From positions 7,936,001 through 8,000,000 of the forward strand of contig JAAXNY010000001.1 in NCBI GenBank assembly GCA_013420905.1: a DNA stretch of 64,000 nt. The letters are read 5' to 3'. This document shows, one piece after another, positions 25,613-37,362 of this stretch (positions are counted from its first letter, which is position 1; every line of letters starts with the position of its first letter). This stretch comes from Collybia mongolica (lineage: Eukaryota; Basidiomycota; Agaricomycetes; Agaricales; Clitocybaceae). Under the pieces are notes generated by a model, which was not told the DNA's origin, did not search any database, and saw only the letters and a list, made by a program, of their open reading frames with translations. The position numbers and the translations under genes are program-made.

Positions 25613-27616
25613 CGTGGGCAATATCTAGAAATGAAGACTGAATACTATGGGGGGCATGCTTGTCGAATGTGATGACCGAGCTTTGCGGCTGTCTCAGTCT
25701 TGTTCGCCGTGATGCCTTCTCCGCTAGAACAGAAGTCGAAGGCGTGTCACCTCAGCTGTGAAGTTTGTGAATTATAGTGTCAGATAGCCCCGATGAGGCA
25801 AGGATGTGTAAATCGAAGTCAATCTGTGGTGTTAATAGCTATAATGGTGTGCTAGCAGCAACCGAAGCTGGCTACAGCTTATTTCAATATCGAGCTCCGC
25901 TGATCATAGGCGTGATGCTATCGGAATTTGGCGCTCAATACACACGTAATGAAGTTAAGCGCCTAAACGGGGTGACTCAGTACTGCAAGCAAAGAGATAG
26001 TGAAACAAGTGTGGAAAACTCACCTTCTAGAGTGCGCTTCGTGGATCTGCAAACAATGAAGGCATATGTTGAAAGCATTAATTCATCACGGCTCTGATAA
26101 CAGCGTCGCGGACCCTCGTGGGGGAGGTCAAATCGTAATAGAAACGTGTAGAGCACTAGGCCCAGGAAAGAAGCACTGTCACGCCTTGGGAGAGCCTTAA
26201 ACGTGGCCCCAGAAAGCTTGGAGCTAGGCGATTCAATGGGAGGTCAAAAGGGATGTGGGGTGCCATTTGGAGAAATTTTTATGAATGTGGTCAAGAGGAA
26301 AAGGTAGGTTATACCCCCCTTAGAGCTTTATAAGTGAACACGAAAACCCCTCTGAGTTTGAATTCCATGGCTATCGATATCAGACCCGTCAGATTACAAG
26401 AATCATACACCATCATTGGCATCGAATGGCGCGTCGCGACACACTTAACGTATCGGTGAATAACAAAGCGGAGAGGTATTGACACAACTATACCACACCG
26501 GACCCACTAACCTCCCATGACCAAGAGGTCTAGCAAGCAGATCACCATGCATCGTGTTCAAGCGTCGGTAAGTCCACGCATTGATGCAACGATAGTAGAG
26601 AGGTGAGATGAATCATTTCATGGCATCCTCTTCGAGAACCGGCCAGTTCTACCTTCCGAGCTCCAAAATCACCGTTCTGCACTTCTACACTCAATTCATG
26701 TTGATCGACTCTAATGTCGAGAAAGTAGAACAATGAACACGAGCCCATGCACCTGGACTATTTTTGGGAAGTTGGATTAGTGCGGGCTCTCTCACGTATG
26801 CGCATCACCTGGCATTTCAAGTTATGCAGCCCACTGCCCAGCACCTTCCACGGATCCCCGAGCTTGGAGACTTCGGCCTCGCGCCCGTACCAAATTTGAA
26901 AAGTTGTAACCGATCGGAGACTCAGGCACGCTCAGTAGGTTGTCTACACATGCCGCGTGCGCATGACACATTCCAACTTGAGCGCCTTAGGCGCTGGGTA
27001 ACGATATCGGTCTATCATGACTGCGTTTTCTATATCAACATACAAGCTGTGCTCACACACTGGGCATTGCTCAAAGTTAGCCCTCGTGCCGCTTGGAATA
27101 ATTTGGATCGACATGAACAGCCATTCTGGAAACATTTAATTAGCTCAATGGGACTCAAGACCGTGTTGCACATACCTCGAAGTGATCGGGGACCTTGAAT
27201 GTTGAAGTTGAGTGGGTTTCAAGATGCCATGGCTATGTACAGACACACACATCCTCATTTTCATGTCGAGGCTGGCTAGACTTGAGGATTATTGTGAGGA
27301 CGTGAGTAATGCATAAGGGACAAGGTAGGAGGCCTCGAGGCTGGGCTTCTTTCATTCTATTTGTGGTGAGTTGGAACCAGACTCATATTCATCATCGAAT
27401 TTAGTTCAGAAACAAGTATCTATGTAAGTATATCATGTGCCCAAAGTTCATCCAGGCTCATATGAAACAATGGCAGTAATACATTTCAAGTCCGAATTGA
27501 CACCGGAATGTCCAAGTTTGAACTAGCCCACCCAGCAGAATTTCACTCTTCAGCTAAATCATCGTAGTCAGCTCAGAAAGCTACTGTTGACACAAGTACA
27601 TACACAAATCCACCAA
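25613..27616. other. Unassigned interval
   Basis: Several frames of 60-144 codons exist on both strands (for example plus 25777-26097 and plus 26764-27198). They lack recognisable motifs, splice support or conserved family character. A minus-strand frame near 27,135-26,944 contains QCPVCEHS, but no complete protein could be built around it. I would not call a gene here from sequence alone. Confidence 0.35.
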
Positions 27617-28060
27617 TCAAAGCCCACAGACAGAAGTATCCACCTGTTCTGACTCAACCTCAATCCTCCCCAACTGCACACCATTTCCATCGGTCAGCTC
27701 ATTCATCGCCGCCAACGCAATATTGAACCCTGCCCCCGCCCCAGCGGCGTCTATCGCAAGGACATTGATGCTCTTGCTCTCCCCGTCGGCATTCTCGTAG
27801 GTGAGCTTCCAGCATGTACCACAATTTGGCGAGTTCCAGCCAGGGATGGCAGCTGCCGCGCCGATGTGGGGGAATTTGGGGAGCGAGCCGAAGGTGGTGA
27901 ACCCGCGCGTAAGGAGACCGTTTTTGCCGTCGGAGCAGGCGACGGTGGTGAGGGAGCCTTGTGCGTTGTCGTACGCAGTGTCATATGCGAGGCTGATAGC
28001 GGAGGCCAGGGAAGGAAGCATGCTGAGAGCAAGAGGAGCGAAAGTGACTGAGAGTTTCAT
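27617..28060 (-). CDS. Cerato-platanin family secreted protein
   Basis: This is a single-exon gene of 147 residues. The N-terminal signal peptide is MKLSVTFAPLALSMLPSLASA. The mature part starts ISLAYDTAYDNAQGSLTTVA and has the family's four cysteines: ACSDG, NCGTCWKL and the final SVCGL. Other family segments are GFTTFGSLPKFPHIG, SINVLAIDAAGAGFN-like (with one extra AG) and IALAAMNELTDGNGVQLG. Cerato-platanins are small, secreted, surface-active expansin-fold proteins that bind chitin oligomers and loosen polysaccharides; in pathogens they also elicit plant defence. The length and cysteine number are normal. There is no intron, unlike neighbouring genes. Confidence 0.95.
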   Translation of the reverse strand: MKLSVTFAPLALSMLPSLASAISLAYDTAYDNAQGSLTTVACSDGKNGLLTRGFTTFGSLPKFPHIGAAAAIPGWNSPNCGTCWKLTYENADGESKSINVLAIDAAGAGAGFNIALAAMNELTDGNGVQLGRIEVESEQVDTSVCGL

Positions 28061-28137
28061 CGCGAGTTATAATATAGAACTGTAGAAGGGTATGAGTGGG
28101 TATGAGTGACTGGAAATCCTAGACACTCGTTAGTAGG

Positions 28138-28145
28138 TTTTATAC
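28138..28145 (-). promoter_or_regulatory. TATA-like box of the cerato-platanin gene
   Basis: On the minus strand GTATAAAA lies about 78 bp before the ATG at 28060, a typical fungal spacing. This fits a strongly expressed small secreted protein, but it is supported only by position. Confidence 0.45.
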
Positions 28146-29237
28146 TGGTCTCAGTGGACGGTGTCACCGGCAGCCCTGGTGAGTATAGTGCTATTTTCGT
28201 TGAGGTCGGTGACGCTAAGGCCGTAGAACCTCTTCATAACGGATAGAGAACGCCGTTGGTATTGATCTTAGGATAAAGGGGCCATCCGAAGATTGAACAG
28301 TCAAGTGGAGCGTTACAAGCGGCGAAGGCGTCAATAGGCCGAAAAGTTGAACCTGGGTCTATGGCCAGATCTTCTCGAGAGCAATGCTTTTCGAAGGGTG
28401 GCTAACTGATGTTTCAGGACGGTACCCAGCATAGGGCTGCCGAACGAAAGCAGGTACGTCGCAAGAAGAAACGGCAAGCAAAGATGTTCATAATCGTCAA
28501 TCCTGGCAGTTTCTTTCTGCCACTGGAACCTGGCTCTGCCGATGATTAAGAGTTATGGAATAACCAATGATGCCGTTATGTCCTGCATATTCTGGTGGTA
28601 ATTTACTTACATGGGCGCTGAGCATGACCCATCCCCATCGGTGACTCCGCCTCTATGTATTCCCCCCCCCCAAATTACAGCACAAACTTCGTTGTAGGGT
28701 AATGGAGTCCTTTCGAGAACTTGGAAGGTTCTGAATTGAACGTCGAACATTGTGTAGGCGATGGTTCGCATCAGAGTGTCAGGCAAGCGACATATTTTTC
28801 TCAGAGTTCATCTCTTCCTGGATCAGCGGCTCTTTTATAGCAAAGTTTTTTTCCTGTTCTACTAAGTATGCCATAGTCTACTCAGAGTCGACTCAAAGTG
28901 GGTTATTGGTGAGGATAAATATTTCATCCTCGCGACTGTGTGCGGGTTCGGAATCTGGCAAGTTCAACGTGCCAAGTGCTCAAGTACCTTTAAGAACGAT
29001 CAGGCTTACGGAAATTATCGATCCCAAAACAAGCATCACACCTCTACACCATAAGGCCTTACAAACTGTTCTGCTGTGTGCAATTCCAAGAAAGAAGCTG
29101 TAGTGAGTGGTCCCTTTGATCTTTCGAACCACTCAGCTACTACTGCTAGTTTGAACACGACGACCTGCCTAGGAAATGCTGATATACGTGCACCAGGTCC
29201 ATAACCTTTGCATTTCAGTCTGAATCCCAGAAATGAT
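28146..29237. other. Intergenic region with C10 tract
   Basis: A run of ten C residues sits at 28662-28671. A plus-strand frame at 28750-29103 (117 codons) has no recognisable features. I see no supported gene. Confidence 0.4.
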
Positions 29238-30561
29238 TTATGATATATGAGGAAAGAACTTCGACCAATCTATGTCTATAAACGCATCGTCAGCTAGAGA
29301 ACGCAATGCCACAAACGGTAATATCATCAAAATGACTCTGCCAATTATGTAAGTTATCATGCCGACTGGAATCACCACATAGAATGTAACATGCTTCCAC
29401 CAATCCGGGGCCCAGGACGGAAATTTCATCAAGAAAAGAGTGTCTAAAAAAAAGACAATAGGCACTGCGACCACAATAACAGAAGCGACGCGCCAAAGAA
29501 CGCGTTCGGCTTGGGTAGGAAAATATGAATTCCATGCGATAAAGTGAATGCTACCAAATGCTATAGCCAAGAGCACCGAAAACAACGCAGCGTTGCCTCG
29601 TTGGCGAGGGCCTAATCTTCCAGCCCAGAGTGTAGGGACATGTGTTTGGCCTGCCTCAAGATCGTCGCCATGTTGTTCACCCCCAAAAACCTCTACTACC
29701 ATCGCTGACGTATATCCGATCGTGGTGACTATCCCCTCTCTCCACGGAGGAGTATTATGGTCAATCGGCGTTTTCGAGTGGCTTGATTCGACAGGCGGAG
29801 GTCCAATTCGTATAGGGTGCCTCACGTCCAGCGGCTTCTCCCACCAGATGAAGTAGATAACGATATTTATCAACCCGAAGGCGAGGGTCACAACCTCCAA
29901 CTCTGTTAAAGGAATATGCTGGGCCCGCCGAGCAATACACTGCGCTATGAACCACGCCGTCTGTATAATAGCAAGTCCTTTGGTGATCTCGTCACCCTTG
30001 CTTCGATCAAGTATCTCCTTGTAGTCAATCTCACGGATTGTTTTCCCGTCAACCTCTGACCCAACAGAGTGTGACGTGATAGGGCGTAGGATATCGTCTT
30101 TCGCAATGACGAATCCACCCATACTGACGAAAAAACCATGAGCAGTGGTCATTATATGATCTTTTTTTTGATATGTGAGCAAGGGGATCTGTTGGAAGGA
30201 TCCAGGACATACCAACGCAAAGCTGATTAGCAACCATTTTCTGTCTGAGTGCCCAGATCACAATAACTTCTGGAGCTATTATTGCTAAAAGCATGAGCTT
30301 TAAGCGATGAAGAGTGAGCGCAATCCTGCCCATATCTGGGTCTGGTACATTTGGGTGCACGGAGACCCATGTACACGCAACCAGTGTGGCAACACAGCCC
30401 CAGATAATGGTGGAAAGCACGCGGCAGTCGTCAACACCCTGGCAGGATTGGGAGGAGTTTGCAATCGAACGGACCAAGGGATGGGATGTAAAACTGGAAT
30501 GTGAAATCTGCTGAGGAGGACATGAGTAGTCTGACGCAACGGGAGGATGAGGTGTTTTCAT
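29238..30561 (-). CDS. Multi-pass membrane protein, Agaricomycete family (copy A)
   Basis: Two exons are joined by an intron of about 70 nt near 30,150-30,220, after MVANQLC and before HIMTTAHGFFVSMGGF. The protein has a short N-terminus and then about seven hydrophobic segments: IIWGCVATLVACTWVSV, LKLMLLAIIAPEVIVIWAL, AIIQTAWFIAQCIA, EVVTLAFGLINIVIYFIWW, LFSVLLAIAFGSIHFIAW, VASVIVVAVPIVFFLDTLFL and VIPVGMITYIIGRVILMILP. Conserved motifs are DDCRVLSTIIWGC, VSVHPNVPDPD, SKGDEITKGLA and WWEKPLDVRHPI. The paralogue at 50215-51813 has the same order and the same intron site. This family is frequent in mushroom genomes, but I know of no demonstrated function. I see no frame break. Confidence 0.8.
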
Positions 30562-32939
30562 GACCGAGCTGAAAAATGCATAGCTCTTTTTTGGCTGTTA
30601 TACTATTCGTATATGGACATCCTTATTAGTAACCCAACATGGACCCACATTTCCACGATATCCGAGTCGAGATCAAAATTCGACAAGCCACCGACGATCG
30701 TGCTGACCGAGCTGCTAACTAGTGTACGGTAGACGAGAGCTACACGGTTCAAAATTCCAATGTTCGGTTCAAAGTTCGCTTTACAAAGTTCGGTCTCCGC
30801 CGAGCCTAGGCCATTTCGGAGACCGCTCCGGCCAGCTGGGCAATGATCAATCTGATTGTCCTCACCGTGCTCGACAACGAGCTCATTGCCTGGTATTCTG
30901 AGGCCTTATCGCAATAAAATATGACATGAAAATTAATTATGGACTACATATAAGACTATGGTAAATGGTGACACAGCCACCAATAGAGAGTGGGGAGCTT
31001 CTGTACTTACCTTTGGCATGAGCTAAGACCTTGGCAAGTCAGCCTCTGCCTATCGAGTGGCCGCGTTGGAACACAGTGGAGCTATGTGTGTTAGCTGGTA
31101 AATCCCTTCAAACAACAAAAAAACTAGACACTGGTAATACTAATAGTGGATACCTATTGCCTATGGTCTGGGGGCAAGTAATCTTGATACTGTCCATTTG
31201 AGTCAACCTTAGCATTGGACCTCTGAATAAGGTGACTTGCCACACTCGAGCACAAGCGGTGTTTTGTGTGCGAATTGCAGTAGCCAGGTCTCGGTTGACT
31301 TTGGATGTCATGGACATGGTGAGCAGCAATGTAGCAGATGGTGGGAAGGTATGTTGGTTGTAAGGTGATAAGTGAAATCTGTGTGCCAGGAGGGGCAGGT
31401 CATTCAGCTGCCAACTGCATCCAGTGTCAACATTGACCTGCATAATAACAAGAATGAAATAGTAAGCAGGGATATGGTGCACCATTTGTATCAGGAAGGA
31501 TTTCAATTGAGAATCATCAATGTTCAATGTTCAACTGTCAAGTCCCTTGTCAAACTCCATATCTTTGATCTATAAATAAAAATGGACTCTGATTTGAGTA
31601 GTGAGGATTTGTGAGAAGTTGTGAACACAGTGAGTATGAAGTTTGAACAACAGCTCCAGCTACCATATGTGCACAGATTGTTCTGCAATCATTGTTGTTG
31701 GAGTATTTTGTAAGTATCACACATAGCTGGAATTGATGGAAAACAAACAAAGGTCCCTGTGACCATGAGGAATCTGCACAACAACCATTGCCGCCTCTCC
31801 ATATATGTGCTTCTCAGTGCATCATCAATGACTTACAGCTTCAGTGGCACTCCTGCCATGCTAATGCCAGCCACCATACCTTTGGATATGAAGAGGATAT
31901 AGGATCAATGGTGTGTCATCACATGTTATCTTGACACTGCCCTGCTTACAGTTTACTAAATTACTTCAGTGTACACTTCTGTTTACATAGATATGTTGGG
32001 TATTGATATAAGATGGTACAGCAAGTGTCCAGCCTATACCAGAACATTGGTCTAGAGCATAGGAATTGAGTATTAGCATACCATTAGGGTCCAGGAACCC
32101 ATGCTGTGTACATGGATGAATCAATTGAAGGAATCAATCAAATGCATCCAAAACAACCTTAAGTGTGGGTATGAGGTTCTGACTCCTGAGTGGCTTGTTT
32201 TAAGAGCATCTAACATGGAACAAATAGCTGTTTTATCTGGCTATCACCAGCATTTGATTTATACAATCTGTCTGGTTAAATTTCTTCAGTCTTGTGAGTT
32301 CACCTAATACTTATTTGAAGCAAACAAGCTCAATTCTGCATAGTTTCCTGTTAACCTCAAGTGAATGTTACATTGCTATATCTTTCTCTCTTGAACCAAT
32401 GTATCTTCTTGTCATGTGGATGTGTTGAAGGGGCTTGTTTCTTTACAGGCCACAAGGGGCTTCTGCATTGACCACTCTGTGTGGTTTTAGCCACCTGGAA
32501 TGCCTATTACTTAGCAAGTGGAACAGGGCTAGCCTCAAGGTAGCCTGGTGGATAACTGTATGAGCACTCCATTCATAGGCAGTTGCTTGCCTACTTTTGG
32601 ATGCATCAAGGTGGTCTATCTACCATAAAGCACCTCATTGAGCACTGAAGGATCAGAGCTACAGCCTCTATTCTCTTGTCCATGTCTGCAAAAACCAACA
32701 ATTCTACTGGTGTTAATCAACATAAATTATGTCGTGCATATTGCCTCTTACCCCCCTTCCCACTACATTGACAAGGGGGAAAATTAGCACCTAAAAACAA
32801 CAAAGGCATTGAGAAAATTCTTTGCAATTATTACAAGTGAGGTATCACAAATTGTGCTACACTCAGTGAACTACTGTGTGTTGAGCACAACATAACCATG
32901 TTGTATGTTCTGCTCTTTTGCTGGTATTGAATCAAATAT
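30562..32939. other. Left part of second transposon block, unassigned
   Basis: From about 30,900 the base composition changes: CG dinucleotides become very rare and only short frames remain. The frame at 32101-32307 (with KCGYEVLTPEWLVLRAS) may be an upstream exon of the decayed integrase-like gene that follows, but I cannot prove this. Confidence 0.4.
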
Positions 32940-34225
32940 TAATCACTTCAGGAATCTAGCCAAGCAACTGTGGTGTGGCGCTGCCATGACTTTGGGCTAC
33001 AAGGTAGTGGCAAAACAATGCACAAAATGTCATCTGTGGATAAGCAACAGCTAGTTCTGAATGAAATGTTGAAAGACCCCAGCAGCCAACAAGGACCTCA
33101 TCTCATGAAGGAGGCTATTGTATTTGGGATGGGAGTCCATCTCACAAGGTATTAGTGACATCTTTGGACTCTCTGAATATTGACTTACCTTTGATATTCC
33201 AGGAAAGCAGTCATTGATGAGATGTGATTGCATGGCCCAGATGGATTCAAACTTTGTGAACCAGCTGCAAAGAAGGTCAAACATGGTATCCTGTCAAGCC
33301 TTGGCCCCCATCATGAGTGGAGTGGCAATGGCCATGATAAACTGATGAACATTGACTTTCCGATCTGGGGCATCAGAGATAAGTGGTCAGGAAAGTGGCT
33401 GGGCCTTTGGGTGATCCTGAATAATTGCTACAAGGACACAATTGCATACTTATATCTCAGTCTTGTTGTAGAGCTTGGAGGTCAGCTCTTTATTTTATCA
33501 GAGTAGTCTTTGATTCTATGTGATGTATGTTCATCAGGGATGCCGCTGCAATCCACTACAGACTGTGGCTCAGAAATGACCTTTTTGCATGGACTTGCAA
33601 CTGCACTATGGCAAGTTCCAACCATTTCAAAGTAAAGTTATCCATGCTCATTGACTATGTAGGGAATATATTGCACCTAAATTGGAGCCTGTCAATGTTG
33701 GCCCTGCTCACCACTTCCTCAAAAGTATCTTTAATATTACCATTGAGCACAGCTGGCTGCAACTTTGCTGACAGTGGGGAGATAACATGAAGGTCTTTTG
33801 GGAAGCAGGTCATACCATTTATGACTTGTCAATCCCTGAACAGTTGTGAGCACACTATGATTTGTTGCCATAATTCCCTGAGATCCTAATACTTGTGATG
33901 CAGTGAACTTGTCCAGTGGCTTTGGCCGAAATTAATTCAGGTGGAACTTGACAATTTTTGCTGCACCTCAAATGATCACAAAGTTTGCAGCAACAACATC
34001 AAAGTTCTCCCATCTGGTGTCTCCCCAAATGTAGCGTTCACACTTTTCCACAAATATGGTGGCAAAAACTGTCTTCAAGAAGTCAATCCCACCATTGTTT
34101 GAGACTTGATGAAGGAGATTGGGGGTGAAGCATTGATCCAGTTTGTTACCCCAGAATATGCTGCAAAGGCACAGGCAGCATATGACACTCTTACATTACA
34201 TCTCTGACCCTTGAAAATATCTGGT
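32940..34225 (+). pseudogene. Decayed integrase-core (DDE/rve-like) transposon gene
   Basis: Pieces in three frames follow the order of a repeat protein common in Agaricomycetes. TVVWRCHDFGL with LVLNEMLKDPSSQQGPHLM comes first (about 32,965-33,155). Next is SLGPHHEWSGNGHDKL..IWGIRDKWSGKWLGLW (33,228-33,506). Then, in a shifted frame, come TTDCGSEMTFLHGLA (about 33,550), NMKVFWEAGHTIYDL (about 33,790) and LPSGVSPNVAF. The last is LMKEIGGEALIQFVTPEYAA, just before 34,200. The HEWSGNGHDKL and TTDCGSE parts carry the expected first and second acidic residues of an integrase fold. Many stops and frame shifts make it inactive. Confidence 0.72.
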
Positions 34226-34654
34226 TGGGTTGGATATGCAACCAGGATTGAGGGAAAGATGGATGCAGACCTCTATGTATCCATCATGGAGGATGAGCTT
34301 CAAGATTCCCTTCATCACTATGGGAAAACCCCTGCCAATATCATCTTCCAGCAGGACAATGACCCCAAACACACAAGCAAGAAGGCCCAAAACTGGTTCA
34401 AGGACAATGGTTTCAATGTTATGAAGTGGCCTGCACAGTCACCTGACATGAATCCTATTGAACATCTTTGGCATCACCTCAAAATGAAGCTCAATGAATA
34501 TGAAAATCCTCTACCCAGCCAGCAAGAGCTTTGGGAGCGAGTGGAGAAGGAGTGGGAAGCAATAGATAAGTCTGTCTGTCAAGGATTGATTGAGAGCATG
34601 CCTAGACGTATTGCTGCAGTGTTGAGGGCCAAAGGAGGATATACCAAGTACTAG
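34226..34654 (+). pseudogene. Tc1/mariner transposase, 5'-truncated
   Basis: The frame encodes about 143 residues of the C-terminal DDE domain: VGYATRIEGKMDADLYVSIM, IIFQQDNDPKHTSKKAQNWF, WPAQSPDMNPIEHLWHHLK and SMPRRIAAVLRAKGGYTKY, the normal Tc1 end. The second catalytic Asp (QQDNDPKH) and the Glu (NPIEHLW) are kept. The first Asp, the DNA-binding domain and the 5' end are missing. The frame runs straight out of the integrase-like remnant, so two unrelated transposon fragments are fused near 34,226. Confidence 0.88.
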
Positions 34655-34667
34655 TTTTACCACTTTC

Positions 34668-35655
34668 TTACTTTTTAATGATGGGCAACAAAACCGTTTC
34701 AATGATGGCTTTGTATGTATCATGTGATTTTGGAGTGTTCAGCACTGCAGACAGAATTGCATCACAGTATGACAGTGGAGGGGGAGGGGGATTGTTTGTG
34801 AAGTCTTTGATGCCACTCACCAGATCACCGACCTGATTCTTTGTCTCCATTGCGTTTCATTCAAGCCTCCCTGCCAGTTTGTCTATTTTCATTTCTAAAC
34901 CATCTGTAACCAATCTTGTGAGTGTGCGGAACAAACTAACTGCCTCATCAAGTTTAATGTTCACCATTTTGGTAATATCCCTCTTGACTTGTTCCCATTC
35001 TAACTCCTCCAGAACATATCCCAGAGAGTGTATTGCATTCATTGCTTGTCTTGGGATTCCGGGGAGTTTTGAGACTTGAAAGAGAGCAGCTGCCAATCAT
35101 CCCATGGTGAGGTCAGCCCCATCTGGGACTAGCAGTAGGGTTTTCTCGAGAAAAAGGTGACCATCTTCTGCACTTCTTATATTGCAGGCTGCTTTGTCCT
35201 CAAGTGCATTGTCATCTTCCGACCAGTTCAACCTGGTGACCCTTGGCAGCACCTGACCTTGCCCCATTGGCTTCCCTTGTGTTTTCCCATTTTGTCCAGC
35301 TTTTAACATGCCGTCCTTCTTTTGTGCCATCTGCAAAGCCGAGGGAGATGACTTATCACTAACTGATCTAATTGCCCTGCTGGGTTCATTGCCAACCATT
35401 CTTGAGTTCTCTGAGAGGTATGTGTTGACTTTCTCAGGTATGTGAATGGGCCTTGTTTTTTGTTTTTGTTTTTGTGTTTTTTGTTAATTTTTTGTATATT
35501 TTTTGGGGTGTAAGCTTTACTGGACAAGGCTTTGGGGCCTCCATGTTCAATTGGGAGTGGGTGTTGAGCTCCGTATTGAGTGTATTGTTGCCTATGGCAG
35601 ATTTTCTGCAAAAATTTTCAGGGTCCTGGGGGGGTGCCACATGGTCCAGGTCCAA
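34668..35655 (-). pseudogene. LINE ORF1-like (Tad-type) remnant
   Basis: Minus-strand pieces, in order, are PPQDPENFCRKSAIGNN, VTRLNWSEDDNALEDKAAC, MAAALFQVSKLPGIPRQAMN with IHSLGYVLEELEWEQV, and AILSAVLNTPKSHDTYKAII. This resembles the ORF1 (gag-like) product of Tad-type non-LTR retrotransposons in mushrooms; the resemblance is from memory. The pieces lie in more than one frame, and no endonuclease or reverse transcriptase follows, so it is a fragment. Confidence 0.42.
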
Positions 35656-36789
35656 GAGAAGATAACTGTCTACAGTACTAGTGTAGAACTAGTGGCAAAA
35701 TGCATATGCCACATTGTGTGTTACTTACATACCAACTGTAAGTCAGTGACCAATCCCAATCCCACCCTGGGTATGAATTGAAATGCTTTATGTTTGACCT
35801 GAGATTTTTGACATAAAAACCCTTTACTTCTCATTTGGTGATTTCCAACCAACAACCAAAGAAAATCAAGAACCAGGAAATCCAGGCCCCCAGAAGCTCC
35901 CTATATGTTTGGAATTTTTTTGCAGATTTGAGACTCCCAAAATGATGATTTTCCCGGCCCAAAATAGCAGATCTGAGGTGATTTTGGCAAAATATTTGGC
36001 CCATATATAGTGGATTTCAGACCTTCCTTAGAGATTTTTTTTCAAGAAACAGGTTGCTGAGCTGTTTAATCTGTTTCAATTTGAGAAGAGCCAGAGACCA
36101 CAATCCTCGAAGAAGCACAAAAAAAAAACATCTTCTGCCTTCTGTCAGTCTCAATGTAAAATAAGCCCCAGGTCCAAAAAGTTTTACCAAGAATCCAGAT
36201 TCCAGGAGGTAGAATGATTTCCAACCTCTCAATTGCAAATTTACTTGATGTAATACCTGGGGGTGGGCAATGCTTAGTAACTTTGCATACTGATGCAAAT
36301 AGCCGCTGATAAATAAACTTAATCAGACTGTAAATAGACTAACAAATTCACTGGAGAGAATGGTTTTGCATTTTCCAGCTTCCACAATCACTTTAAACAC
36401 TCAATTCAAAGACAAACTAACTCAGAATTCTACTCCCAACAAAATGTTAAATACAGATCTTTTGAAATCTTTTTCTTTTGTAGATAAGGTGTGCCAAGCA
36501 GTGCTGTTCTGACACATTGCTGCAACAGCCAGAAAATCTGGATTTAACAAATTGTAGTCTTAATGTGTAAGAACAAGATTGACCAATGACTCAAGACCTA
36601 AAAATGAGCCTCTGACAATATAAAGTTAAAGGACTACTTGCAAGGATCTACATTGTTTTTGACTTTATAAGAAAGTGGTTGAATAAAATGTATATCTGTA
36701 TTCAAAAACATATTCTCCTAGTGTATATGGAAAAGTTTCATTAATGGTATGAGAGGTGGCAGTAAGTATCTGCAAAATGTGTTCCACAT
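35656..36789. other. AT-rich transposon remnant left of the gypsy element
   Basis: No coding capacity is recognised. The stretch contains the left member of the inverted repeat pair (36264-36295) and ends with the CACAT target site of the gypsy element at 36785-36789. Confidence 0.45.
36264..36295 (+). repeat. Left copy of 32-bp inverted repeat flanking the gypsy element
   Basis: TGGGCAATGCTTAGTAA plus TTTGCATACTGATG (one base between) is repeated in inverted orientation at 43521-43552, with one mismatch. Similarity seems to extend weakly on both sides. It may be the terminal repeat of an older DNA element into which the gypsy copy inserted. Confidence 0.6.
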
Positions 36790-37351
36790 TGTAAGGGCAA
36801 CTCTGCCGGGTTACCGAGTTGTGCAGAGTCCGACGACGATTACCGAGTGACGGAGGTCGGGGTCGGGAATTCTAACTCGGAGCTGGTGGAGGGGATCCTA
36901 AGCTGATGTATTCACTTGTACGACATATGTACTACTCACCTGGTGGAGGGGATCCTAAGAGAATTCTCTAAGGGTCCTCCAGCCAGGTATACAGGCTATA
37001 TATGATGTTCCTACATTAACTACACGTTCCCGGGACGGTACGAGGGCACATGTTGTCGGTAAAGGATCACGTGGGCGCGCCGCAGTGATCCTGACAAGCC
37101 ACGCCCGCGTCCGCGTTCGGAAACGTCTAACGAGAGTCGGTAAAGGGAGCGGGGTGGTAGCGAGTGTGGTGTGAGTGAGTGGGTGAGTCGGGTTCGACTC
37201 GGGTTGTTGTCGGTAACGACTTGTCGGTAAAGTAGTCGGTGACTACAGTTGGGAATAGGGATCGGGACTGGGGAGCGTTCCTGAACGTTCGTATGGTTGG
37301 GAATGTTGTCGGAAAATGGAAAACGGAGTCGGTAAGGGTGTTCCCCTTACA
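36790..37351 (-). repeat. 3' LTR of the gypsy element
   Basis: It is 562 bp, beginning TGTAAGGG and ending CCCTTACA. It differs from the other LTR at six positions, all transitions. A polypurine tract (complement of 37352-37364) lies just inside, as needed for second-strand priming. An internal direct repeat of about 19 bp (CTGGTGGAGGGGATCCTAAG) occurs twice. Confidence 0.96.
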
Positions 37352-37362
37352 TTACCCCCCCT

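Noticed and set aside
26764..27198. 144-codon plus-strand frame
   Set aside because: No domain, signal peptide, membrane segment or splice support; overlapped by an equally plausible minus-strand frame.
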